Source: Peribacillus sp. FSL E2-0218
Lineage (GTDB): Bacteria; Bacillota; Bacilli; Bacillales; DSM-1321
Length of the DNA stretch: 64,000 nucleotides
Assembly (NCBI RefSeq): GCF_037992945.1
Contig: NZ_CP150304.1
Span: forward strand, 3,475,501 to 3,539,500
Direction of reading: 5' to 3'
How positions within the stretch are numbered: position 1 is the first letter of the stretch; the number at the start of each line of letters is the position of its first letter. The notes beneath the pieces are model-generated. The model did not search any database, had not been told where the DNA came from, and worked only from the letters and a program-made list of their open reading frames with translations. The position numbers and the translations under genes are program-made. Below, piece by piece: positions 18,077 to 27,145 of the stretch.

Positions 18077-18284
18077 GAATTCACCCCTCAATTTACTTAT
18101 TATACAAAACGAGTATGCCGGTTTCAATTTTATTTTAAATCCAAGGGATTCCCAAGATTTATAAAGAAAGCTCTTTTCGTGAAGATGGTTGTTTTTAAAA
18201 CGAAACGATTTACGTATGATTGGAGCAGTTTGCGAGACGGAGGCGGGACCGGAGTAAAGCGTCAAAGTATGCGATAATAGCCAT

Positions 18285-18317
18285 CAAAAAAGAAGGCTGG
18301 CATGATGCCAGCCTTCC
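18285..18317 (-). terminator. Intrinsic terminator after secDF
   Basis: Minus-strand stem GAAGGCTGGCAT / ATGCCAGCCTTC followed by TTTTTTG, near the secDF stop. Confidence 0.92.
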
Positions 18318-18325
18318 CGATCTTA

Positions 18326-20587
18326 TTAAACTTGCCCTTCAAGGCTTTTTTTCTTTTCTTTTGCCGTATTTAGCGGACCTTTCTTCTTCAATTCCCTGAT
18401 TTTTAGATCAAGCCAGAATTGGGAAGCGATCAATAGCGATGAATACACACCGCATATCAGCCCGATGAACAGGGCAATCGAAAAGTTCCTGATGGCTTCA
18501 CTGCCGAAAATCATCAAGGCGATAACCGTAACGAGTACCGTCAGCACTGTATTGATCGATCTCGTCAGCGTTTGCCTGATACTGATGTTCACGATATTCT
18601 CAAGCTCTTCGACGGTTTTGATTTTACGGCTGAAACGTAGGTTTTCCCGAATCCGGTCAAACGTAACGATCGTATCATTGATGGAATAACCGACGATTGT
18701 CAGAACCGCAGCAATGAAGGTGATATCCACCTCAAGGCGAAGCAAGCTAAAAATCGTAACGATGAAGAACGCATCATGAACGAGTGCGACGACGGCCGGT
18801 ACAGCCATTCGCCATTCAAACCGTATCGATACATACAAGATGATACCGAGTGAGGCGATCGCCAAGGCAAAGATGGCATTTTTCGCAAGCTCTTTCCCTA
18901 CCGTCGGTGATACGGTGCTCACATTCGGCTCTGCCCCGTAATCCTTCTTGAAATGATCCTTCAAAACAGCGATTTCCTGCTTATCAAGAACACCAACCGT
19001 CCGGACGACAGCATTTTTGTTTTCTTTTCCAGCAAGTCTGACATCCTTGATATCATTGACATCAATGCCGGCCTTGCCCATTTCCGTTTCGACCTGTTGA
19101 GTCGTCAGGACATCCTTAGATGCAACTTCAATGCGGGTTCCGCTTGTGAAGTCGATTCCCAGATTCAAGCGAAAAACGAACAGGAAGATGATCCCGATAA
19201 TCGTAATCCCGATCGAAATGCCATAAAAAGCCTTCCGATGCTTGACGAAGTCGATTTTATCGAAGCGTGTCGGCAATGACATTAAATTGATCTTCTCGTT
19301 TAGGTTATGAATATATTTCTTCTTCACGCCAAACCATGATGTGCGTTTGTCGAGGAACCCGCTTTTCACCCACAGGCTCATGAATAGACGCGTACCATAA
19401 ACGGCAGTGATGAAGCTCATTAAAATCGAGATGATCAAGGTCGTCGCAAACCCTTTAACCGAGCTTGTCCCGTAATAGAACAGGACGGCTGCAGCAAGCA
19501 AGGTCGTCAAGTTCGCATCCATGATCGTGCTAAGCGAGTTTTTCGTACCTTCTTTATAAGCCGCTTTTACAGTACGGCCAAGCTTCAGTTCATCCCTGAT
19601 CCGCTCATAGGTTATGATATTGGCATCGACGGCCATCCCGACCCCGAGCACCAATGCCGCTATACCTGGAAGAGTAAGGACTGCGTTCATCCACTCGAAG
19701 ACCAGCAGCGTCAGGAAGATATAGACGCTCAGTGTGACGACGGCAATGAATCCCGGGAAGCGGTAATAAACGAGCATGAAGATGAAAATGAGTGCAATCC
19801 CGATGATGCCGGCAAAAATCGTATCGTTCAGTGCGCCTGCACCAAATTGGGCTCCGACAGACGTGGAGTATTTTTCCTTCAAGTCGACAGGCAGTGCACC
19901 GGCATCAAGGAGGTCTGCAAGCTCTTTCGCCTCTTCAACCGTGAATTGCCCTGTAATGTATACCTTTTTCGTATTGAAAACTTCACTGACAGCAGGAGCG
20001 GATATCATATTGTCTTGTGAAGCTTTATCCTTGATGGAATCTTTGCCTTCCTCGAAATCCAGCCAGATGGCAAGAACATTCGTAGGTACTGGCATCGATG
20101 AAATTTTTTGCGTGATTTCTTTAAACTTGTTCACATCTTTCAATGTGACTTCTACGACCGGTTTATTATCTTGGAACGTTTGTTTCGCGCCGCCTTCCTT
20201 CAGGTCCGCACCGGTCATCATTTCCTTATCGTTATAATCCCGAAAGGATAATTTAGCTTGTGTCGAAAGGATTTCACGAGCGTTATTTTGGTCTTTAACC
20301 CCGGCCAATTGAACCCTGATCCGGTCTTTCCCTTCGATTTGAATATTAGGTTCACTAACACCCAAAACATTGACACGACGCTCAAGTGAGCTTACTGTAG
20401 CCCGTAAAACCTCCGGGGTGATCTTTTCCCCAGACAGCGGCTTCACTTCATATAACACTTCAAAACCGCCTTGAAGATCAAGTCCCAGCTTGATATCCTT
20501 TAGGATTCCTTTTGAAGTCGTTCCCATCGCTGCGAAAATCAAAAGAACGATCAGAAAAAACGCAACGATCCTGCTTCTTTTTACCAT
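18326..20587 (-). CDS. secDF: Protein-export membrane protein SecDF (fused SecD and SecF)
   Basis: 753 aa fusion of SecD (about residues 1-430) and SecF (about 431-753), the usual arrangement in Bacillus. It has the proton-driven RND fold with twelve predicted membrane spans and helps pull translocated proteins out of SecYEG. Family motifs include GLDLQGGFEVLYEV near the N-terminus, GMAVDANIITYERIRDEL in the SecD half, and LNLGIDFTSGTRIEV and GYSINDTIVTFDRIRENL in the SecF half. Upstream is comN. Confidence 0.97.
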   Translation of the reverse strand: MVKRSRIVAFFLIVLLIFAAMGTTSKGILKDIKLGLDLQGGFEVLYEVKPLSGEKITPEVLRATVSSLERRVNVLGVSEPNIQIEGKDRIRVQLAGVKDQNNAREILSTQAKLSFRDYNDKEMMTGADLKEGGAKQTFQDNKPVVEVTLKDVNKFKEITQKISSMPVPTNVLAIWLDFEEGKDSIKDKASQDNMISAPAVSEVFNTKKVYITGQFTVEEAKELADLLDAGALPVDLKEKYSTSVGAQFGAGALNDTIFAGIIGIALIFIFMLVYYRFPGFIAVVTLSVYIFLTLLVFEWMNAVLTLPGIAALVLGVGMAVDANIITYERIRDELKLGRTVKAAYKEGTKNSLSTIMDANLTTLLAAAVLFYYGTSSVKGFATTLIISILMSFITAVYGTRLFMSLWVKSGFLDKRTSWFGVKKKYIHNLNEKINLMSLPTRFDKIDFVKHRKAFYGISIGITIIGIIFLFVFRLNLGIDFTSGTRIEVASKDVLTTQQVETEMGKAGIDVNDIKDVRLAGKENKNAVVRTVGVLDKQEIAVLKDHFKKDYGAEPNVSTVSPTVGKELAKNAIFALAIASLGIILYVSIRFEWRMAVPAVVALVHDAFFIVTIFSLLRLEVDITFIAAVLTIVGYSINDTIVTFDRIRENLRFSRKIKTVEELENIVNISIRQTLTRSINTVLTVLVTVIALMIFGSEAIRNFSIALFIGLICGVYSSLLIASQFWLDLKIRELKKKGPLNTAKEKKKSLEGQV

Positions 20588-20787
20588 TATGTAGTAGGCC
20601 CCTTTCTATAATCCGCCTGTTCCTGAAGTTTAAAAACCTGTCATTTATTTTGTTTATATGCTACCTGCATTTCCCTTGCTTCCTGAAAAAAAGACACAGC
20701 TACCCATGCTTTTTTTCCAAAAAAAAGCATAACCATATCTATTATGAGTCATTTATAAACAGCTGTCAATTTAAGTATATCTTTGCG

Positions 20788-21093
20788 TCATTGCTTTAAA
20801 AGTTCTTTCAATTCCTCCTCGGATAGCGGCTCAAATAAGTTTGGTGATTTATATGCTTCGACCATTTGGAAGTTCATGAACTGGTTGCTCGAAAATGTCA
20901 CGATATCGGCGACAAGCTCGTGAAGATGAATGTTTTCCTGCGGGCGCTTCCATTTGTTTTTCGTTAAGGTTCCCCAGATATCCTCCTCTGTAACGGCATT
21001 CAATCCAACCATTTGAAATTCCTCGCGCTTGCTCTTCAAGAATGGACGTACCTTTACATAATAGCTTTCATAGGGATGATTCATTTTCGCCAT
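20788..21093 (-). CDS. comN: Post-transcriptional regulator ComN
   Basis: 101 aa, all-helical and soluble. It matches the ComN/YrzD family (YVKVRPFLKSKREEFQ ... IHLHELVADIVTF), which in B. subtilis binds and stabilises comE operon mRNA and is recruited by DivIVA. GGAGGCAAAGTG before ATGGCG sets the start one codon inside the longest frame. It lies between secDF and spoVB, as in B. subtilis. The 200 bp to secDF hold only an A/T-only hairpin near 20706-20730. Confidence 0.88.
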   Translation of the reverse strand: MAKMNHPYESYYVKVRPFLKSKREEFQMVGLNAVTEEDIWGTLTKNKWKRPQENIHLHELVADIVTFSSNQFMNFQMVEAYKSPNLFEPLSEEELKELLKQ

Positions 21094-21262
21094 CACTTTG
21101 CCTCCAGTAAAAATGTTCTCTATCGATTGCGCATTTTCTTAAAAGGGCTCCAATCAGTTGCCAGAACGCAAACAAACACTTTTGTCATGCTTTGTCCAAG
21201 TACAAGCATATAGATAATTGTATAGCATAACCGCTTTTTTGAGAAGGCAGGGAGGGAGTTCA

Positions 21263-22825
21263 ATGTCTAAATTTTTAAAAGGGACGCTGATATTATTAAT
21301 CGCAAGCCTGATTACAAGAGTTCTTGGGTTCATTAACCGCATTGTCATCGCCCGCTTCATCGGCGAAGAAGGCGTTGGTTTATATATGATGGCTTTACCG
21401 ACCCTCTTTCTCGTCGTGAACATTACCCAATTGGGGCTGCCGATCGCCATTTCCAAGTTTGTGGCCGAAGCCAATGCCCGGGGTGACGAACGGAAAATCA
21501 AAAAGATCCTCGTCGTCTCTTTGGCCTGCACCTTTGCTCTATCGATGATTTTCACTCCTGCGATGCTGTTGTTCGCACCCGTTCTCTCAGAATACTTATT
21601 CACTGATCCACGAACGGTCTGGCCCCTGATGGCGATAGCGCCAATCGTACCGATCATCGCGATATCATCGGTACTGCGCGGGTATTTCCAAGGCAAGCAA
21701 AATATGAAGCCCTTCGCTTTCTCGCAAGTGATCGAACAGGTGGCGCGCATCACCTTCATCGCCGTCCTGACGAAGGCCTTTTTGCCCTATGGGATTGAAT
21801 ATGCGGCAGCCGGAGCGATGTTCGCCTCGATAATCGGTGAGCTCGTCTCCCTCATTTACCTTTTGACTAGCTTCAAGCTAAAGAAGCATTTTAAGTTCAG
21901 GAAGAATTTTTTCAAAAATGTGAAGTCTGGTAAGGGGACGTTCACGGAATTGATGGGGATTGCGCTTCCTTCCACCGGAAGCAGGATGATCGGCTCGCTT
22001 TCATGGTTTTTCGAGCCGATTGTGGTGGCGCAGAGCTTGGCCCTTGCCGGTGTCACCGCAGCCGCAGCCACGAGCCAATACGGTGAACTGACAGGATATG
22101 CGCTGCCACTGCTCATGCTGCCTTCGTTCATTACATCATCATTGGCGACTGCCCTTGTACCGGCAGTCAGTGAGGCACGGACGACCGGGAACTTCCTGCT
22201 CGTTGAACACAGGCTGCAGCAGGCCCTGAAAATCACATTTATCACAGGCTGCTTAGCCGTCGTCATTTTGTTCATCTTTGCCGAACCGATCCTGCAAGTC
22301 ATGTACGGCTCTTCACATGCCGCCGTTTTCATTAAATTCCTGGCACCTTTCTTCATTCTCTTTTACTTCCAGTTCCCGCTGCAGTCCATGCTTCAAGCAT
22401 TGGACCTTGCAAAAGCGGCCATGTTCAACAGCCTGGCGGGTAACATTCTCAAAATCGGTGTGATCTGGCTCCTCGCATCAAAGGAAAGCTTCGGGATCAT
22501 GGGGGCCGCAGTAGGTATAGCTGTCGGTTCGATGCTCGTCACCTTCCTGCATTTTTCCACCGTGCTGAAGGTCGTACCCTTCACGTTGCATTTCCGGAGC
22601 TATATATCTGCTTTAATTCTTGCTTTAATCTCTGGCTGGGGCGGCTATTATCTGTATCAAGCCCCGCTCTCGGCACAGCCCCTCGTACCAAGGCTGCTGC
22701 TGTCCGTAACGGTCGTGATCCTGCTTTTCACCTTTTTCCTGCTCATGACCGGCAGCATAAAAAAAGCGGATTTGATCCGGATTCCTAAGGTAGGCGGCTT
22801 TTTATCGAAGTTCGCCTGGAAATAA
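21263..22825 (+). CDS. spoVB: Stage V sporulation protein B (MOP-superfamily flippase)
   Basis: 520 aa polytopic membrane protein with about 14 predicted spans, of the MviN/MATE-like polysaccharide flippase superfamily. SpoVB is needed for spore cortex synthesis, where it is thought to move lipid-linked peptidoglycan precursors. The N-terminus MSKFLKGTLILLIASLITRV and LPIAISKFVAEANARGDE are typical. GGAGGGAGTTCA before the ATG at 21263 sets the start; the frame opens 15 codons earlier. It is convergent with the DUF421 gene. Confidence 0.93.
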   Translation: MSKFLKGTLILLIASLITRVLGFINRIVIARFIGEEGVGLYMMALPTLFLVVNITQLGLPIAISKFVAEANARGDERKIKKILVVSLACTFALSMIFTPAMLLFAPVLSEYLFTDPRTVWPLMAIAPIVPIIAISSVLRGYFQGKQNMKPFAFSQVIEQVARITFIAVLTKAFLPYGIEYAAAGAMFASIIGELVSLIYLLTSFKLKKHFKFRKNFFKNVKSGKGTFTELMGIALPSTGSRMIGSLSWFFEPIVVAQSLALAGVTAAAATSQYGELTGYALPLLMLPSFITSSLATALVPAVSEARTTGNFLLVEHRLQQALKITFITGCLAVVILFIFAEPILQVMYGSSHAAVFIKFLAPFFILFYFQFPLQSMLQALDLAKAAMFNSLAGNILKIGVIWLLASKESFGIMGAAVGIAVGSMLVTFLHFSTVLKVVPFTLHFRSYISALILALISGWGGYYLYQAPLSAQPLVPRLLLSVTVVILLFTFFLLMTGSIKKADLIRIPKVGGFLSKFAWK

Positions 22826-22827
22826 TA

Positions 22828-22857
22828 TGAACCGAAGCATTAAAAGGCTTCGGTTCA
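22828..22857. terminator. Bidirectional terminator between spoVB and the DUF421 gene
   Basis: 11-bp perfect stem TGAACCGAAGC / GCTTCGGTTCA just past the spoVB stop. The DUF421 gene's TGA (22855-22857) is part of the stem. Confidence 0.85.
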
Positions 22858-23514
22858 TTTCTTCGTTTCATTTTTATCGATGTAAAATTGGCCATCTATG
22901 TACCCACAAATCGAAATCTCCTGGATTTTCGATTCACCATGTTTTTTCAGCTGGTGTCGAAGCCAAAATTGATTTTTTCCAATTTTATAAAGATTATTTT
23001 CCTGTATCTTCCCATCAATGATAAGGGGATATGGCGTTTCCTTCGTTTTCGTCCTTTTGCCTTGGGTGTTTTTAATGACCGAAAGTTTTCCCGACGATTC
23101 GAGAATGGCAAATTGCACTTCATTCAGATCATTGATTCCTTGTTCTCGCAGCTGGGTCAATAAATCATCGAAATTATATCGTTGCTTACGCATCGCCTTT
23201 TCATCTATTTTCCCTTGATTGATGATAATCTGAGGTGTACCGTCGACGATGTTCCGAAACCTGATGCTTTTCAATGATATGAACGCCAATATGATCTGGA
23301 TGAAAGCGAGAACGAACATCGGGGTGATTTGCTGAAAAAATGGTTTATCCAAATCTTCAAAGGATAGGACTGCTATGTCCCCTATCATGATGGATACCAC
23401 TAAATCAAGAATGCTCAGCTCCCCGACTTCCCGCTTACCCATCATCCGGAAAAGGAATAAGATGACTAGATAGATCACCGTCGTTCTAAAAATAATAGCC
23501 AGATAGGTATCCAC
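22855..23514 (-). CDS. yrbG: DUF421 (YetF family) membrane protein, YrbG-like
   Basis: About 219 aa. Three N-terminal membrane spans (starting VDTYLAIIFRTTVIYLVILF) are followed by a cytoplasmic DUF421 domain with RQKRYNFDDLLTQLREQGI and a second small C-terminal lobe. The family is associated with spore and envelope functions, but the molecular role is unknown. I chose the GTG at 23514 (AAGGATG upstream) over an ATG at 23538 without a ribosome site; the frame opens to 23646. Position beside spoVB matches B. subtilis yrbG. Confidence 0.82.
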   Translation of the reverse strand: MDTYLAIIFRTTVIYLVILFLFRMMGKREVGELSILDLVVSIMIGDIAVLSFEDLDKPFFQQITPMFVLAFIQIILAFISLKSIRFRNIVDGTPQIIINQGKIDEKAMRKQRYNFDDLLTQLREQGINDLNEVQFAILESSGKLSVIKNTQGKRTKTKETPYPLIIDGKIQENNLYKIGKNQFWLRHQLKKHGESKIQEISICGYIDGQFYIDKNETKK

Positions 23515-23706
23515 TTCACTAACACATCCTTCATCCATAGCATGGCTTGGAAATTGAAAAATTACTCTATAATCTTTTCGAATTTCGCGGAAGCTGCTTA
23601 AACCTGGTCTAAAGGCTTCGTGTGGGGAATATGCTTGTACAAACACATAAACAGGCTAAAACGTATCAGCCTTTAAAAAGGAGGAATACCCATCGAAACT
23701 AAAAAA

Positions 23707-24078
23707 ATGAGTGTCGCCGTAATTTATGGCGTAGGCTCCATCTTTGCCATAGCGATGATTGCAAGTTTGATCGTTTCCATCCTTCTTCGTTTCACTTCAT
23801 TGACGGAATCATCCCTGACATACGTGGTCATGATCGTTTCCTTTTTATCGCTGTTCATTGGTGGATTCATTTCAGGAGGCAAAGGGAAAAAGCAAGGTCT
23901 ATTCTTAGGCGGCAGCACCGGCTTGCTCTATCTGTTGATCGTGTTCCTTTTTCAATACTTGGGTCATGACGCACTCTTCACCATCAAGCAATGGATCTAT
24001 TATGGCTGTTTCGTCATCACGGCCATGATGGGCGGCGTGCTTGGGGTCAATATGAGCTCCGACTCACGCACCCATTAA
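23707..24078 (+). CDS. yrzE: TIGR04086 family membrane protein, YrzE-like
   Basis: 123-128 aa, four predicted membrane spans (VAVIYGVGSIFAIAMIASLI first) with a Gly/Lys loop GGKGKKQG in the middle. Function unknown. The annotated ATG at 23707 lies 18 nt past a poor position for its ribosome site, whereas the strong AAAGGAGG at 23678-23685 is 6 nt from an in-frame ATC at 23692 (ATC GAA ACT AAA AAA ATG). The protein may therefore begin five codons earlier at a rare ATC. Position between yrbG and yajC matches B. subtilis yrzE. Confidence 0.8.
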   Translation: MSVAVIYGVGSIFAIAMIASLIVSILLRFTSLTESSLTYVVMIVSFLSLFIGGFISGGKGKKQGLFLGGSTGLLYLLIVFLFQYLGHDALFTIKQWIYYGCFVITAMMGGVLGVNMSSDSRTH

Positions 24079-24090
24079 AAAAACAAACGA

Positions 24091-24116
24091 AACCGGGCAT
24101 CCTTGCCCGGTTTTCA
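24091..24116 (+). terminator. Intrinsic terminator of the yrzE-like gene
   Basis: AACCGGGCA / TGCCCGGTT stem followed by TTTC on the plus strand, 13 nt after the stop codon. Confidence 0.8.
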
Positions 24117-24129
24117 TTTGTTGAGAAAA

Positions 24130-24300
24130 ATCGCGCCGAGGAGGCTTCCCTGAACGCCCGCTGATAAGCGCGTGTTTGCAACGCTTTATGCTTAAACCTC
24201 AAAAACACTGGCTAATTTATTTCCCTATAATGTTGAGCCGAGCCTCCACCGGGATATGCCAGTGCCTCCAGTGGAAATTAACGTTCAATTACAACAAAAA
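24130..24300. repeat. Possible decayed dispersed repeat
   Basis: Non-coding. GAGGAGGCTTCCCTGAACGC, TGATAAGCG and GCCTCCAGTGGAAATTAACG resemble, from memory, a dispersed intergenic repeat of Bacillus genomes. It ends at the 24302-24341 palindrome. Only a genome-wide search would confirm this. Confidence 0.3.
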
Positions 24301-24301
24301 A

Positions 24302-24341
24302 ACTGTAGACAAACTCCATTTTCATCGAGTTTGTCTACAGT
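24302..24341 (-). terminator. Palindromic terminator downstream of yajC
   Basis: Perfect 15-bp stem ACTGTAGACAAACTC / GAGTTTGTCTACAGT with a 10-nt loop; on the minus strand it is followed by TTTTTTTG. It lies 31 nt past the yajC stop. A second stem CCGGCC/GGCCGG (about 24348-24367) lies between. It closely resembles the palindrome at 29071-29116. Confidence 0.75.
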
Positions 24342-24372
24342 CGGAACCGGCCACACGGGCCGGTTTTCATTA

Positions 24373-24654
24373 TTAAATCGATACTTCTTTATTTGGTGCA
24401 CTTTCCGTAATTTCACGGATTGCAGCACGGTCGAATGTCAATTTAGTACCATCTGGTGACTTTATGACGATTTGCAATTCATCGATTGCATCGATTGTTC
24501 CGTGCATGCCGCCGATCGTTGCAACCTTATCACCTTTTTTCAAGCTGCTTTGCATGCTTTGTGTAGCCTTTTGGCGTTTTTGCTGCGGACGGATCAATAA
24601 GAAATAGAACAATACGAACATTAAAATTAATGGAAGTATTTGAGTTATTGCCAT
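24373..24654 (-). CDS. yajC: Preprotein translocase subunit YajC
   Basis: 93 aa. A single N-terminal membrane helix (ILPLILMFVLFYFLLIRPQQ) is followed by the small cytoplasmic YajC domain (KKGDKVATIGGMHGTIDAID). It associates with SecDF/SecYEG. I chose the ATG at 24654, well spaced from AAAGGAG; a GTG four codons upstream overlaps the ribosome site. Last gene of the ruvA-ruvB-queA-tgt-yajC cluster. Confidence 0.93.
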   Translation of the reverse strand: MAITQILPLILMFVLFYFLLIRPQQKRQKATQSMQSSLKKGDKVATIGGMHGTIDAIDELQIVIKSPDGTKLTFDRAAIREITESAPNKEVSI

Positions 24655-24695
24655 TTGTAGATTCACTCCTTTCGCTCATTAAAATATTTATGGAA

Positions 24696-25835
24696 TTAGA
24701 AGTTTCTCGCATTCGGTTTATTGAAACCATACTGCTCGAAAAACTCTTCCCTAAAGTCTCCAAGACGATCTTCTCGAATGGCTTGTCTGACCTGTTCCAT
24801 CAAGTTTAACAGAAAATGCAGGTTATGATAAGTCGTAAGACGAATCCCAAAAGTTTCTTCACATTTAATCAAATGGCGGATATATGCCCGGCTATAATTC
24901 TTGCAGACATGACAATCGCAATTTTCGTCGATAGGTCCAAAGTCGCGTGCATACTTTGCATTTTTCACGACTAGGCGGCCATTGCTTGTCATCAGTGTAC
25001 CGTTACGCGCGATTCGCGTCGGCAATACACAGTCAAACATGTCGACACCGCGGATGGCCCCATCGATCAAGGAATCCGGCGAGCCTACGCCCATCAGGTA
25101 ACGCGGTTTATTGGTTGGCAGCAACGGACTTGTAAACTCCAGTACGCGGTTCATGATATCCTTCGGTTCCCCGACGGATAGCCCTCCAATAGCATAACCC
25201 GGAAAATCGAGTGAAACAAGGTCTTTTGCACTTTGTTTACGAAGGTTTTCGAACTCCCCGCCTTGAACGATCCCGAACAGCCCTTGATCGTTCGGACGCT
25301 CATGGGCATTCAAGCAGCGTTCAGCCCAGCGTGATGTCCGTTCCACCGACTTCTTCATATACTCCTCGGTTGCCGGGAATGGCGGACATTCATCAAATGC
25401 CATCATGATATCGGAGCCAAGTGCATTTTGGATTTCCATCGCTTTTTCAGGAGATAAAAATAGTTTATCGCCATTGAGATGGTTCCTGAAATGTACGCCC
25501 TCTTCCTCAATTTTGCGGAACTCGCTCAAACTGAAGACTTGGAAGCCACCGGAATCCGTCAAAATCGCCCGATCCCAGTTCATGAACTTATGCAATCCAC
25601 CGGCTTCCTTGATGATCTCATGCCCAGGACGCAGCCATAGATGGTACGTATTGCTGAGGATGATGCCTGCCCCCATCTGTTTCAGATCTTCCGGGGACAT
25701 CGTTTTGACAGTAGCAAGCGTCCCTACCGGCATGAACGCCGGCGTTTCAAATGAACCATGCGGCGTATGGACCCGGCCCAGCCGTGCCCCTGTCTGTTTA
25801 CATGTTTTGATTAACTCATATCGTATTGCTGTCAA
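24696..25835 (-). CDS. tgt: Queuine tRNA-ribosyltransferase
   Basis: 379 aa TIM-barrel enzyme that exchanges guanine-34 for preQ1 in GUN-anticodon tRNAs. Catalytic LTDSGGFQVFSL (first Asp) and DCVLPTRIARNGT (nucleophile Asp) are visible, and the zinc site CDCHVCKNYSRAYIRHL follows. The start appears to be TTG at 25835, 8 nt after AAGGGAG; the longer frame begins with another TTG overlapping that site. Cotranscribed with queA. Confidence 0.96.
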   Translation of the reverse strand: MTAIRYELIKTCKQTGARLGRVHTPHGSFETPAFMPVGTLATVKTMSPEDLKQMGAGIILSNTYHLWLRPGHEIIKEAGGLHKFMNWDRAILTDSGGFQVFSLSEFRKIEEEGVHFRNHLNGDKLFLSPEKAMEIQNALGSDIMMAFDECPPFPATEEYMKKSVERTSRWAERCLNAHERPNDQGLFGIVQGGEFENLRKQSAKDLVSLDFPGYAIGGLSVGEPKDIMNRVLEFTSPLLPTNKPRYLMGVGSPDSLIDGAIRGVDMFDCVLPTRIARNGTLMTSNGRLVVKNAKYARDFGPIDENCDCHVCKNYSRAYIRHLIKCEETFGIRLTTYHNLHFLLNLMEQVRQAIREDRLGDFREEFFEQYGFNKPNARNF

Positions 25836-25871
25836 CGCAATAACTCCCTTCAAGAGCTTATCACTCTTATA

Positions 25872-26900
25872 TTACTTAATTAACATTGCATCTCCAAAAC
25901 TAAAGAACCTGTATTTTTCTTCCACTGCCGTTTCATAGGCATGAAGGACATGCTCCCTGCCAGCTAATGCAGAAATAAGCATGATTAAAGTCGATTTCGG
26001 TAAATGGAAGTTCGTAATCATCGCATCGATCCCCTTAAACTCATAACCAGGGTAAATGAAGATGCTCGTCCAGCCACTAACCTCCTTGAAGACCCCATCA
26101 TTACCGGACGCGATCGTCTCCAATGTCCTTGTGGACGTTGTACCGACCGTAATGATTCTCCCACCGTTTCCTTTCACTTCATTAAGCAAACGCGCCGTGC
26201 CTTCCGTCATTTGATAAAATTCGGAATGCATTTCATGGCTGTCGATATCGTCCACACTGACGGGACGGAACGTGCCAAGCCCGACATGAAGCGTGATGAA
26301 GGCGATATGAACACCCATCGCTTTCAGCTTCTCGAGCAACTGCTCGGTAAAGTGCAGCCCGGCCGTCGGGGCGGCTGCCGATCCACGTTCACGCGCGTAG
26401 ACCGTTTGATATCGATCCTGGTCGTCAAGCTGCTCCTTAATATACGGAGGCAGCGGCATTTCCCCGAGCTTATCCAGTATTTCATAAAAAATACCTTCAT
26501 ATTGAAACTCCAGGATACGGCCTCCATGCTCAAGTACGCCTGTACAGACGGCACTTAGCTTACCATCACCAAAGACGATTGTCGAACCTTCTTTTATACG
26601 CTTGGCGGGCTTTACAAGGGTTTCCCAAACATCATCATGCTCTTGCTTGAGCAGTAAAACTTCAACCTTTGCACCCGTTTCTTCCTTGCTTCCATATAGT
26701 CGTGCCGGCAGCACCCTCGTATCATTCAACACAAGGCAATCTCCCGGTTTGATATATTCAGTGATATGGCTGAAGACATCATGCTCGATCTTGCCCGATT
26801 CCTTGTCCAGCACCATCAACCGACTAGCTTCCCTATCTTCCAAAGGAACTTGGGCAATCAGTTCCTCCGGTAAATGAAAATCAAACATATCCAATTTCAT
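25872..26900 (-). CDS. queA: S-adenosylmethionine:tRNA ribosyltransferase-isomerase
   Basis: 342 aa, converting preQ1-tRNA to epoxyqueuosine-tRNA using the ribosyl part of SAM. Recognisable stretches are the N-terminal FDFHLPEELIAQVPLEDREA, DCLVLNDTRVLPARL, and AAPTAGLHFTEQLLEKL. Normal length. Lies 37 nt upstream of tgt; both act in queuosine synthesis. Confidence 0.96.
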   Translation of the reverse strand: MKLDMFDFHLPEELIAQVPLEDREASRLMVLDKESGKIEHDVFSHITEYIKPGDCLVLNDTRVLPARLYGSKEETGAKVEVLLLKQEHDDVWETLVKPAKRIKEGSTIVFGDGKLSAVCTGVLEHGGRILEFQYEGIFYEILDKLGEMPLPPYIKEQLDDQDRYQTVYARERGSAAAPTAGLHFTEQLLEKLKAMGVHIAFITLHVGLGTFRPVSVDDIDSHEMHSEFYQMTEGTARLLNEVKGNGGRIITVGTTSTRTLETIASGNDGVFKEVSGWTSIFIYPGYEFKGIDAMITNFHLPKSTLIMLISALAGREHVLHAYETAVEEKYRFFSFGDAMLIK

Positions 26901-26938
26901 CTATTCCACTTCCTTACCTGTCTATCAAGCTGTAATCA

Positions 26939-27145
26939 TTATTTAAAACGGCCAATCAAATAAAATATAGCGGACAACACGATACTGATGATGATCGATG
27001 TCACGATCGGAAAATAAAACGTCGTATTGCCTTTTTTGAGGAAGATATCTCCCGGCAGCCTGCCAAGATGGATATACTTCATCGCAAAACCGATCACGAA
27101 TATGATTACGCCGAGTATCATCACCATTTTAGGTATATTCATCAT
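26939..27145 (-). CDS. DUF2905 membrane protein, YrzS-like
   Basis: 68 aa with two hydrophobic helices separated by the family sequence LGRLPGDIFLKKGNTTFYFP. Function unknown. The start overlaps the ruvB stop by 4 nt (ATGA), so it is translationally coupled to ruvB. The gene between ruvB and queA in B. subtilis (yrzS) is of this family. Confidence 0.87.
   Translation of the reverse strand: MMNIPKMVMILGVIIFVIGFAMKYIHLGRLPGDIFLKKGNTTFYFPIVTSIIISIVLSAIFYLIGRFK

Noticed and set aside
20706..20730. ATGCTTTTTTT/AAAAAAAGCAT hairpin downstream of comN
   Set aside because: Almost all A/T; may weakly terminate but is not distinct from AT-rich background.
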